Shown here piece after piece: positions 1-5,736 of a DNA stretch of 6,400 nt. Position 1 is the first letter of the stretch, and every line of letters starts with the position of its first letter. Position numbers and translations under genes: made by a program. The notes beneath the pieces were generated by a model. The model worked only from the letters and a program-made list of their open reading frames with translations. It searched no databases and had not been told where the DNA came from. The stretch is from the NCBI GenBank assembly GCA_016935875.1, contig JAFGQD010000044.1, positions 1-6,400 on the forward strand, written 5' to 3'. The stretch is from Deltaproteobacteria bacterium (GTDB lineage Bacteria > Desulfobacterota > Syntrophia > Syntrophales > UBA2210).

Positions 1-483
1 AGATCGATACCCGATGGCACCGGCACACAAGAGAGGGGCCGCTTCCTCGTCGGAGAAGACATCGGGGATGGGGTAAGCGAACTGCTCCGGGACGGTCATA
101 TACTCGGCATATCCTCCGTTTGCATCCCTCCCCGTTGCCCGGAACCGGTCGCACACGTTTTCATTGCCGAAGAGGCAATATGAACATTTTCCACAGGCCG
201 AATGAATCCAGCCGATGCCTACCCTGTCCCCGGATTGGAATCGTCTCACATTGTTCCCGGCTCCTGCCACCCTTCCAACAACTTCGTGCCCCAGGACCAC
301 GGGAAAGGTTGGCGGTGGTGTTCTTCCTTCAATTTCATCGAGTTCGGTGTGGCAGACTCCGCAGACCGACACTTTGACTAACAGTTCCCCATCGCCCGGC
401 ACAGGATCGGGCAGATCCACTATCTCCAGTGGGGTTTTGTTGTCCTGAAACCGGGAGATCGTCTTCAATATCATCGCCTTCAT
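1..483 (-). CDS. Zinc-dependent alcohol dehydrogenase, N-terminal 161 residues (3' end outside window)
   Basis: Medium-chain, zinc-dependent, NAD(P)-type alcohol dehydrogenase, expected to interconvert an alcohol and an aldehyde or ketone in the cytoplasm. Reading leftward from the ATG at 483 the frame stays open for 161 codons to the window edge, so only the GroES-like catalytic domain and the start of the nucleotide-binding domain are present. Visible signatures: CGVCHTE at residues 41-47 (C44 is the likely catalytic zinc ligand), GHE at 65-67 (H66 ligand), C153 in LLCAGA as the third ligand, and four structural-zinc cysteines C97, C100, C103 and C111. The family is usually about 330-350 aa, so roughly half is missing. 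A GGAGG (plus-strand 494-498) lies 10 nt before the start. The gene is divergent from the secreted protein at 780. Family assignment is firm; the substrate is unknown. Confidence 0.93.
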   Translation of the reverse strand, partial: MKAMILKTISRFQDNKTPLEIVDLPDPVPGDGELLVKVSVCGVCHTELDEIEGRTPPPTFPVVLGHEVVGRVAGAGNNVRRFQSGDRVGIGWIHSACGKCSYCLFGNENVCDRFRATGRDANGGYAEYMTVPEQFAYPIPDVFSDEEAAPLLCAGAIGYRS

Positions 484-521
484 TTCTAAGTAACCTCCGA
501 CCGTATCTGTATCTTTTCCGC

Positions 522-532
522 ATACGTAATTG
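522..532 (-). repeat. 11-bp motif CAATTACGTAT, dehydrogenase-side copy
   Basis: Read on the minus strand this is CAATTACGTAT, 38 nt before the dehydrogenase start and just downstream of its candidate -10 box, so it would cover the transcription start. An identical copy on the plus strand at 727-737 faces the other gene. The position suits an operator, but that is inference. Confidence 0.4.
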
Positions 533-533
533 T

Positions 534-562
534 ACGATATCCCTTTTTCCTCTTATGGTCAA
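534..562 (-). promoter_or_regulatory. Candidate sigma-70-type promoter of the alcohol dehydrogenase
   Basis: On the minus strand TTGACC (plus 557-562) and TATCGT (plus 534-539) are separated by exactly 17 nt. They match the -35 and -10 consensus at 5/6 and 4/6 positions. The predicted transcript would begin near 527 and carry a leader of about 43 nt with the GGAGG ribosome site. Seen by eye, not tested. Confidence 0.5.
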
Positions 563-726
563 TGGAAGGGAAAACGGGCGATACAAGAGAAATTCGGTAT
601 GGCAATCATTATGATAGAAATGGTTGTGGGAAAAAGAGAAAATTTTTGGTATGAGATTGCATGTTGTATACGATGAGCTGAACCTTCGGCGCGTTTCCGG
701 GATAATGCCATGATGTTTCGAACAAC

Positions 727-737
727 CAATTACGTAT
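727..737 (+). repeat. 11-bp motif CAATTACGTAT, secreted-protein-side copy
   Basis: Exact second copy of the motif at 522-532 (which is on the opposite strand), 42 nt before the ATG at 780. The two copies therefore sit at almost the same distance upstream of the two divergent genes. Part of the motif, TACGTA, is self-complementary. No clear -35/-10 pair is tied to this copy. The best -10-like box nearby, GATAAT at 701-706 with CTGAAC at 678-683 (17-nt spacing), is weak at -35. Confidence 0.4.
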
Positions 738-764
738 TGTATAGCAATCTGGAGAACCTTACAT

Positions 765-771
765 AAGGAGG
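765..771 (+). promoter_or_regulatory. Strong ribosome binding site that fixes the start at 780
   Basis: AAGGAGG lies 8 nt before ATG 780 and only 2 nt before ATG 774, so initiation at 774 is unlikely. Confidence 0.8.
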
Positions 772-779
772 ATATGCAC

Positions 780-1232
780 ATGGTTAAAAAAATAGCGGTA
801 TTCATGTTCCTGATTCTGTTTGCAGCAGTATCTGTGTATGCCCTGGAACCTATTCAGACACAGCCATCCACAGATGGTAAAATGGAAGCTTCAATCGTCG
901 GAGCAAAGGTGAGAAGTAACGTGCTGACCCTGAAGGTTGACCTGAAGGTAACCTCCGGGAAGGATGTGAAGATCATATTTCTGTATCAGGACATATATGT
1001 TACTGATCTGAATGAAAAGAAGAAATACCTGGCCCTGAAAGATGCGGACGGACTATACATAGCCGGACCCAAGCATGATAACGAACATGGCGGTCGATTC
1101 TGGGAGACTATTCCTGCCGGAGAGAAAAGGACTATCTGGATAAAGTTCCCCGCTCCGCCTGAGACCACTCAAGTCGTTGATGTATTTATTCCCGGAATCC
1201 TTCCTTTCGAAGATGTTGCTCTCACGCGATAA
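780..1232 (+). CDS. Small secreted beta-rich protein, companion of the OmpA-like gene
   Basis: A 150-aa protein with a classical signal peptide: MVKK, a hydrophobic core over about residues 5-19, and likely cleavage after VYA near residue 21. The mature part has alternating strand-like segments and ends in a proline-rich run, FPAPPE...VDVFIPG...PFEDVALTR. This pattern resembles N-terminal beta-sandwich domains I associate with OmpA-family proteins, so a periplasmic or outer-membrane-associated role is likely. No catalytic motif is visible. An upstream in-frame ATG at 774 is only 2 nt from AAGGAGG (765-771), whereas the ATG at 780 is 8 nt away, so 780 is chosen. The TAA abuts the ATG of the OmpA-like gene, in the same frame, which implies co-expression. 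Coding status is strong; the molecular role is unknown. Confidence 0.85.
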   Translation: MVKKIAVFMFLILFAAVSVYALEPIQTQPSTDGKMEASIVGAKVRSNVLTLKVDLKVTSGKDVKIIFLYQDIYVTDLNEKKKYLALKDADGLYIAGPKHDNEHGGRFWETIPAGEKRTIWIKFPAPPETTQVVDVFIPGILPFEDVALTR

Positions 1233-1883
1233 ATGGTAAAAGCAATGATTCCGATACAAAGAATAATTGTTCTGACAATGTTGGTTTTGCTCTGTATGCC
1301 AGCGGATGTTTTCGCGGGGAAGGACTATATCGGTCCGAAAGATCCGCAGGCAGTCGCCGCGGCTCAGGAAGCGCTGAGTCGCCTCGGCCCTGAAAGAGGT
1401 GCCATCGCTTACAGCGGCAGAACCGTAGATATTATCGGGTTGCAGTCGATTGCGTTCGCAGGTTCCGCCGTGGAACTCGAAAAAATACTCAGCGATCTGG
1501 GAGCAAGAAAAGTCGGCACCGAGATACTGATTTCTCTTTCAGGTGATGTTCTGTTTGATTTTGACAAATGGGATATTAAGCAGGAAGCGGAAAAAGAACT
1601 CGCAAAGCTTGTCCGGGCCATCAGCGAGCTCAACAAAAAAAATGTCGTCATTGAAGGGCATACCGATTCAAGGGGATCGGAGGCGTACAACCTCAAGCTT
1701 TCGCAAAAACGGGCGGAAGCGGTGAAAGCCTGGTTTGAGACAAAGGGAGGTCTCGCCGGCGTCACCTTCCAGACCATCGGCTATGGCGAGGCAAAACCCG
1801 CAACCCCAAACACACATCCTGACGGATCAGACAACCCTGAAGGCAGGACAAAAAATCGCAGAGTAGAAATTCGCATTCGATAA
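1233..1883 (+). CDS. OmpA-family peptidoglycan-binding outer-membrane/periplasmic protein
   Basis: A 216-aa secreted protein with a C-terminal OmpA-like domain that would anchor the envelope to peptidoglycan. Residues 1-28 form a signal peptide (hydrophobic core about 11-21, likely cleavage after DVFA). C21 is preceded by LL, not by the small residue a lipobox needs, so a lipoprotein is unlikely. Residues 29-95 are a short linker region of unknown fold. Residues about 100-216 are the OmpA domain, with the LFDFDKWDI strand, GHTDSRGSEAYN, and D145 and R160 spaced 15 apart as in the diaminopimelate-binding pair of E. coli OmpA, ending in NRRVEIRIR. There is no eight-stranded barrel; the length fits a periplasmic Pal-like protein. 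ATG 1233 directly follows the previous stop and has no Shine-Dalgarno of its own, so translational coupling is likely. ATG 1245 is an alternative start that also keeps the signal peptide. Confidence 0.92.
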   Translation: MVKAMIPIQRIIVLTMLVLLCMPADVFAGKDYIGPKDPQAVAAAQEALSRLGPERGAIAYSGRTVDIIGLQSIAFAGSAVELEKILSDLGARKVGTEILISLSGDVLFDFDKWDIKQEAEKELAKLVRAISELNKKNVVIEGHTDSRGSEAYNLKLSQKRAEAVKAWFETKGGLAGVTFQTIGYGEAKPATPNTHPDGSDNPEGRTKNRRVEIRIR

Positions 1884-2101
1884 TCAAGTTGGAGGGGTCC
1901 CGATTCATCCCGGCTTCCCTCAAGTATAAACCTCTTGTGCCATCTGTGTATATCGCAACCTGTGTATGCTTCGGTGGAATGCCGGTAATCCATATCCAAT
2001 GGTATCAGCAGGTTACGTATGCATGCCTGCCGACAATGGCCTTATTTTTATTGCTTTTTGTGAAAATGGGATTACACTTGGACTAAAAGGAGTTTACACC
2101 A
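1884..2101. other. Intergenic gap between OmpA-like gene and terpene synthase gene
   Basis: 218 bp without a convincing gene. A 5-bp stem GCAGG/CCTGC (2008-2012 and 2026-2030, 13-nt loop) is followed about 16 nt later by a T-rich stretch (2044-2059), which is too loose for a confident terminator. TTGCTT (2051-2056) with TACACT (2073-2078) at 16 nt resembles a promoter, but its start point would fall on the ribosome site of the next gene. No clear function assigned. Confidence 0.5.
2087..2092 (+). promoter_or_regulatory. Ribosome binding site supporting a GTG start at 2102
   Basis: AAGGAG sits 9 nt before GTG 2102. The next in-frame ATG codons, at 2129 and 2132, lack a comparable site. Confidence 0.7.
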
Positions 2102-3163
2102 GTGATCATTCCGGCCTCTCCATGGACCATGATGGCAAAAGCCTATTTCAACGTGCTTCCCGATGCACATCGCTGTTTGAATACGTGGAAGAATCTCGCG
2201 AAGCAGATTCCGGATCCGGAACTTCGAAGACAGGCGTTGATGAGCATACGGACAAAAACATTTCATTGTGAGGGCGGAGCTGCCTATGGATTGCTGGCGG
2301 GCGAGAAATGCGAGGAGGCGATTCGTTTTATTGTCGCGTATCAGACGATCAGCGATTATCTCGATAATCTGTGTGATCGCAGTACGTCTGTAGACCCGAC
2401 TGATTTTCGCGCGCTTCACGAGTCGATGCTTCACGCGTTAACACCCGGGGCCAGGTGCACCAACTATTATCGATTACGGAACGAGCAGGATGATGGCGGA
2501 TACCTGACATCGCTCGTGACGACATGCCAGGTTGTATTAGAACAACTCCCCGCATATGATAAAATCTCTTCAGCGCTCCATGAGCTGGAGGGCTATTATT
2601 GTGACTTGCAGGTATATAAGCATGTGAAAGAGGAAGATCGTGTCCCTCGTTTGAAGGAATGGTTTGAAGCGTACCGGAATGACCTGCCTGAAATGAGCTG
2701 GTATGAATTCTCGGCATGTTGCGGTTCAACGCTCGGCATCTTCTGTCTGGTTGCCTGCGCGTTCGATGATACGTGCTCGGAGGATCTGGTGTCACGCGTA
2801 AAAGGGGCTTATTTTCCGTGGGTACAGGGGTTTCATATCCTTCTGGATTACTTTATCGATCAGGAAGAAGACCGCGTCGGAAGAGATCTGAATTTTTGTT
2901 CTTTTTACAAGGATGAGGAGGAGATGCTCAGACGGTTGACACATTTTTTTAATCAGGCGGACAGAAACATCTCCGGATTGCCCAGTCCGGAATTTCACCG
3001 GATGGTTAACCGTGGATTATTTGCCATCTACCTCTCGGACAAAAAAGTGAGCAGCCAAGAGACCGTACAGAGGATAGCTAAGAAGATCATCCGCCTCGGT
3101 GGATGGGCGACATATTTTTTCTACGTGAATGGATGGATCTATCGGAGGATTAAACAGGCATAA
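2102..3163 (+). CDS. DUF2600 / YtpB-like tetraprenyl-beta-curcumene synthase family protein
   Basis: A 353-aa, largely helical protein that I assign to the DUF2600 family. Its characterised member, Bacillus subtilis YtpB (about 367 aa), cyclises heptaprenyl diphosphate (C35) to tetraprenyl-beta-curcumene. Residues seen that fit a prenyl-diphosphate-binding all-helical terpene synthase: an aspartate-rich motif DYLDNLCD at 85-92 (D85, D88, D92); NYYRL...DDGGYL at about 121-135; and a second acidic motif, DYFIDQEED at 249-257 (D249, D253, E255, E256, D257), comparable in layout to the second DxxxD of squalene/phytoene synthases. Length fits the family, so the gene appears complete. No signal peptide or clear membrane helix, so it is probably cytoplasmic or membrane-peripheral. 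Thirteen cysteines are present, which is many. An alpha/beta hydrolase follows 69 bp downstream on the same strand, possibly in one operon. The true prenyl substrate here is not known. Confidence 0.82.
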   Translation: MIIPASPWTMMAKAYFNVLPDAHRCLNTWKNLAKQIPDPELRRQALMSIRTKTFHCEGGAAYGLLAGEKCEEAIRFIVAYQTISDYLDNLCDRSTSVDPTDFRALHESMLHALTPGARCTNYYRLRNEQDDGGYLTSLVTTCQVVLEQLPAYDKISSALHELEGYYCDLQVYKHVKEEDRVPRLKEWFEAYRNDLPEMSWYEFSACCGSTLGIFCLVACAFDDTCSEDLVSRVKGAYFPWVQGFHILLDYFIDQEEDRVGRDLNFCSFYKDEEEMLRRLTHFFNQADRNISGLPSPEFHRMVNRGLFAIYLSDKKVSSQETVQRIAKKIIRLGGWATYFFYVNGWIYRRIKQA

Positions 3164-3177
3164 CATAGAACCGCACG

Positions 3178-3195
3178 TTGTATGAAATTTGTATG
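3178..3195 (+). repeat. Tandem TTGTATG direct repeat with 11-bp period
   Basis: TTGTATG occurs at 3178-3184 and again at 3189-3195, an 11-bp period that places the copies on the same DNA face. CCGCA (3171-3175) and TGCGG (3194-3198) flank the pair as an inverted repeat. It lies in the gap before the hydrolase gene. A protein-binding site is possible but chance is not excluded. Confidence 0.3.
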
Positions 3196-3222
3196 CGGCA
3201 GGATCTCTCAGCAACGATGATT

Positions 3223-3227
3223 GGAGG
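3223..3227 (+). promoter_or_regulatory. Ribosome binding site that fixes the hydrolase start at 3233
   Basis: GGAGG ends 5 nt before ATG 3233. The in-frame TTG at 3221 overlaps this site and so cannot be the start. Confidence 0.75.
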
Positions 3228-3232
3228 ATGTC

Positions 3233-4147
3233 ATGAAATGGCTATCAGCATTGTTTGTGGTATTGGTACTGGTATTAGTTGGAATCTATTATATTATTGA
3301 TCCTGAAAAAAATGAACTGAATGAAGCTGTGCGGGCAGGGTTGGGAGGTACCTATATAAAACTATCCGACGGCATGACGCACTACAAATTAGAGGGTCCT
3401 GACAACGGCAAGGTTGTGGTTCTTGTGCATGGAGGAACCGTTCCGATATGGACATGGGACAAGCAGGTCCAGGCATTGAACAGGGCAGGTTTCAGGACTC
3501 TGAGTTATGACAAGTATGGCAGGGGGTATTCCGACAGGCCCGATGTAGTCTATGACCAGGAGCTGTACAAAAAGCAGCTGTTGGAACTGGTTGACAAGCT
3601 GGCTTTAACAGAACCGTTTGACGTGGTAGGCCTTTCTCTTGGAGGCGGCACCGCTGTCAATTTTACCGCCCGATATCCCGAGAGAGTTCGAAAACTGGTT
3701 CTGATTTCTCCGTTGATCAATAATTTCAAGGTTCCTGCCTTCTTTCATATCCCTGTTTTCGGCGAATTCATTGCACGCATTGCCGGGGTACGAGTCATTG
3801 TTGACCGCTTTATTTCCCTGTTTGAAAACAATCCGGATTCTGAAAAATATACCAGGCTTTTTGTGGAACAAACCACCTATAAAGGTTTCCAGCGATCTAT
3901 TTTGTCAATGCTCAGGGATGATGCCGTTGGGGATTACCGTAATGCCTACCGGACCGTTGGTAATCAGGAACGTGATATACTGCTGATCTGGGGAACAGCG
4001 GACACCGAGATCACACAAGAAATGATCAGCAGTATACGATCCCTTATGCCCCACCTTACGTTTCGACCGTTTGAGGGCGCCGGTCACGGAATCGTGTTCC
4101 AGGAACCCGATACCGTCAACAATGTAATACTAGGCTTTTTGTCATAA
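3233..4147 (+). CDS. Membrane-anchored alpha/beta-fold hydrolase
   Basis: A 304-aa serine hydrolase of the alpha/beta-hydrolase superfamily, expected to cleave an ester, thioester or similar bond. One hydrophobic helix at residues about 3-22 looks like an uncleaved signal anchor, which would put the catalytic domain on the membrane surface, probably periplasmic. The catalytic set is complete: oxyanion-hole HGG at 66-68, nucleophile S135 in GLSLGGG, acid D257 in WGTADTE, and H285 in GAGHG. YGRGYSDRP (95-103) is typical of the superfamily. A lid region of about 160-240 precedes the acid. Start chosen by GGAGG 5 nt before ATG 3233. It lies downstream of the YtpB-like synthase on the same strand. 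In B. subtilis, ytpB is paired with the lysophospholipase gene ytpA, but this protein has GLSLG, not the GHSMG usual in that group, and carries a membrane anchor. Substrate unknown. Confidence 0.88.
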   Translation: MKWLSALFVVLVLVLVGIYYIIDPEKNELNEAVRAGLGGTYIKLSDGMTHYKLEGPDNGKVVVLVHGGTVPIWTWDKQVQALNRAGFRTLSYDKYGRGYSDRPDVVYDQELYKKQLLELVDKLALTEPFDVVGLSLGGGTAVNFTARYPERVRKLVLISPLINNFKVPAFFHIPVFGEFIARIAGVRVIVDRFISLFENNPDSEKYTRLFVEQTTYKGFQRSILSMLRDDAVGDYRNAYRTVGNQERDILLIWGTADTEITQEMISSIRSLMPHLTFRPFEGAGHGIVFQEPDTVNNVILGFLS

Positions 4148-4202
4148 TACATCGTGAGGATCGGATGTAATCCAGGGGGAAATCCCCGCAGATACCATGC
4201 CC

Positions 4203-4223
4203 ATGATAACGTTGTCATTTTTT
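4203..4223 (+). terminator. Weak rho-independent terminator candidate after the hydrolase gene
   Basis: A near-palindrome, ATGATAACGTTGTCAT (4203-4218), can form a 6-bp stem with one G-U pair and an ACGT loop. It is followed directly by a run of Ts to 4223 and a second T run (4227-4232). It lies 55 nt after the hydrolase stop, between convergent genes. The stem is AT-rich and short, so termination strength is doubtful. Confidence 0.4.
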
Positions 4224-4230
4224 CGGTTTT

Positions 4231-4992
4231 TTATTCTTCCAAGATCGCCACAACCCTCGCAGGTCCGGCACTTCCCCCTTTGATCTTCAGTGGAAAGCAG
4301 GCCACCTTGAATCCGAACGGAGGGAGCGGCCCCAGATTGACGAGCCGTTCGATGTGACAGTATGGAATGCCTGCCTGATGAGCCGCCCAGAAAATGCCCG
4401 CTTCCTGTTTTTCAATTGCCTCCTGCGCCTGCATATTGAGCGGTGAATCCCAGCCCCATCCGTCAATCCCCATGACACGAACACCTTTTTCATACAGCCA
4501 TCTTGTGGAGTCTGCCGTGACGCCGCAACCCCTGAACATGTAGTCGGGATCGCCGTAAAATATATCTCTTCCCGTCTGAATCAATACGATATCCATCGGC
4601 TTGAGTTCGTATCCGATACGTTCCAGCTCTTTTTCAATATCATCTACGGTAACGGCAGCTCCCTCTCCCTTCCATGTCATGTCCAGCTTCACACCGTCAC
4701 CGAAGAACCATTCGAGCGGCAGTTCGTCAATCGTTTGGGCCTCTTGACCATCAATGGTGCTGTTGTAGTGCCATGGTGCGTCGACATGCGTCGAGTCGTG
4801 CGTTCCGAGTCTTGTGATGGTTTCTGTTGCCCACCCCTCACCATTGCGGAAGAGTTTTGCCGGAAGGTGCAGAAGAGCCTCCACCTGCACAGCGCCTTCG
4901 GCATGATTGTGATAGACAATCTCGGTCTTCAGAAATTCAGGAGTACCCTCGTCACTTGGGGAGATTGTGGAAGAAAGATCTATAATGCGCAT
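4231..4992 (-). CDS. Cyclase-family metal-dependent hydrolase (KynB / isatin hydrolase-like)
   Basis: A 253-aa protein of the cyclase family that includes bacterial kynurenine formamidase and isatin hydrolase, which hydrolyse amide or lactam bonds using a bound divalent metal. The metal-binding motif HxxTHxDxPxH is present as HDSTHVDAPWH at residues 65-75 (H65, H69, D71 and H75 conserved); the usual third-position Gly is Ser. Other family-like segments are MRIIDLS at the N-terminus, DIVLIQTGRD at 134-143 and GIDGWGWDSP at 175-184. No signal peptide, so it is cytoplasmic. The ATG at 5007 is rejected because it overlaps GGAGG (plus 5001-5005), whereas the ATG at 4992 lies 8 nt beyond it and gives the normal family N-terminus. 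It converges on the hydrolase and diverges from moaC, so it is probably expressed alone. The reaction cannot be told from sequence; kynurenine pathway partners are absent here. Confidence 0.9.
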   Translation of the reverse strand: MRIIDLSSTISPSDEGTPEFLKTEIVYHNHAEGAVQVEALLHLPAKLFRNGEGWATETITRLGTHDSTHVDAPWHYNSTIDGQEAQTIDELPLEWFFGDGVKLDMTWKGEGAAVTVDDIEKELERIGYELKPMDIVLIQTGRDIFYGDPDYMFRGCGVTADSTRWLYEKGVRVMGIDGWGWDSPLNMQAQEAIEKQEAGIFWAAHQAGIPYCHIERLVNLGPLPPFGFKVACFPLKIKGGSAGPARVVAILEE

Positions 4993-5000
4993 GTCATACA

Positions 5001-5005
5001 CCTCC
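5001..5005 (-). promoter_or_regulatory. Ribosome binding site that fixes the cyclase start at 4992
   Basis: Read on the minus strand this is GGAGG, 8 nt before the ATG at 4992. The earlier in-frame ATG (5007) overlaps it. Confidence 0.75.
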
Positions 5006-5043
5006 ATGAAATTAGATTTACCCTGCTAAAGCTCCTTTGATTA

Positions 5044-5091
5044 TTGACTAAACTATTTTCGTGTAATGTCAAGAAAGATATTTGGTTGACA
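5044..5091. repeat. Three TTGAC elements in alternating orientation in the cyclase/moaC divergent region
   Basis: TTGAC occurs on the plus strand at 5044-5048, on the minus strand at 5068-5072 and on the plus strand at 5086-5090. The last two extend to a perfect inverted TGTCAA-N13-TTGACA (5067-5091). These look like back-to-back -35 boxes or a dyad operator. No good -10 box is found at 16-18 nt from either, so no promoter is called. Confidence 0.35.
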
Positions 5092-5199
5092 AAACCCGGT
5101 ACGATATCGAAAGGAATAGAATCGGCTGTACCGTTACCCGATCACGCCTTCATCGCCTGCTTCATATTCAGAATATTATTTCCATGGTCTCTAACTCTC

Positions 5200-5226
5200 T
5201 TGACTGTACGGATGGGCTGTGCTAAT
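5200..5226 (+). promoter_or_regulatory. Candidate extended -10 promoter for moaC
   Basis: TTGACT (5200-5205) and GCTAAT (5221-5226) are 15 nt apart, and the latter is preceded by TG at 5218-5219, the extended -10 signature. Transcription would start near 5233, about 20 nt before ATG 5254. The spacing is short and the -10 box matches only 4/6, so this is tentative. Confidence 0.3.
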
Positions 5227-5253
5227 TTTCCCCCCGGAACGGTGAGAGGTACA

Positions 5254-5730
5254 ATGAAATTTACGCATCTGGATGAAAAAAACAGACCGAAGATGGTCGA
5301 CGTAACTGCCAAGGAGCCCACCCTGAGGGAAGCTGTCGCCGGCGGCACAGTACTGATGAAGCCTGATACCGTGAGAGCCATTGAATCGGGTGGTGTTTCA
5401 AAGGGTAACGTGTACGCCACCGCGAAGATCGCGGGAATCATGGCTGCCAAGAAAACAAGCGACATTATTCCGATGTGCCATCCTCTCGAGCTTACCGGGA
5501 TCGATATTGATTTTTCGAGTAATATTGAGAAGGGTGAGATAACCATTACTGCAAAAGCCAGAACCTTCAACAGAACGGGCGTGGAGATGGAGGCCATGAC
5601 CGCGGTGAGCGTGGCCGCGCTCACGATATATGATATGTGCAAATCTGCGGACAGGGCGATTGTTCTGTCAGATATAAAGCTGCTGAAAAAGAGCGGGGGC
5701 AAGAGCGGCACTTTTGTGAGGGAAGAGTAA
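5254..5730 (+). CDS. moaC: Cyclic pyranopterin monophosphate synthase MoaC
   Basis: A 158-aa enzyme of molybdenum cofactor synthesis that converts the 3',8-cyclo-GTP made by MoaA into cyclic pyranopterin monophosphate in the cytoplasm. Length matches the family (E. coli about 161 aa). The residues expected in the active site are all present, each shifted by one from E. coli numbering: K50, H76 in MCHPL, E111 and E113 in GVEMEA, D127 and K130 in DMCK. The opening MVDVTAKEPTLREAVA is also typical. The frame stays open upstream to 5044, but that stretch has no MoaC similarity. ATG 5254 has a GAGAGG just upstream (5244-5249, 4-nt spacer) and gives the standard N-terminus. A membrane-protein gene follows after 6 nt. 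moaA and other cofactor genes are not in the window. Confidence 0.97.
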   Translation: MKFTHLDEKNRPKMVDVTAKEPTLREAVAGGTVLMKPDTVRAIESGGVSKGNVYATAKIAGIMAAKKTSDIIPMCHPLELTGIDIDFSSNIEKGEITITAKARTFNRTGVEMEAMTAVSVAALTIYDMCKSADRAIVLSDIKLLKKSGGKSGTFVREE

Positions 5731-5736
5731 TCGGCC

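Noticed and set aside
646..660. Sigma-54-like TTGG...TTGC element upstream of the secreted-protein gene
   Set aside because: Only 9 nt separate the GG and GC dinucleotides, where the -24/-12 promoter needs 10, and the rest of the consensus is poor.
335..805. Minus-strand open frame of 156 codons overlapping the dehydrogenase 5' end and the divergent intergenic region
   Set aside because: It overlaps the dehydrogenase gene, which has clear zinc motifs in another frame, and its product shows no recognisable domain or ribosome site.
1889..1923. Imperfect TTGGAGGG/CCCTCAA stem after the OmpA-like gene
   Set aside because: It has a bulge and a 20-nt loop, and there is no downstream T-run.
1966..2271. 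Plus-strand open frame of 101 codons in the gap before the terpene synthase
   Set aside because: No good ribosome site, it runs into the synthase gene in another frame, and no domain is recognisable.
4175..4187. GGGG-GAAAT-CCCC hairpin between the convergent genes
   Set aside because: The 4-bp stem is not followed by a T-run on either strand, so it is not called a terminator.
5086..5122. TTGACA with TAGAAT as a moaC promoter
   Set aside because: The spacing is 25 nt, far beyond the normal 15-19.
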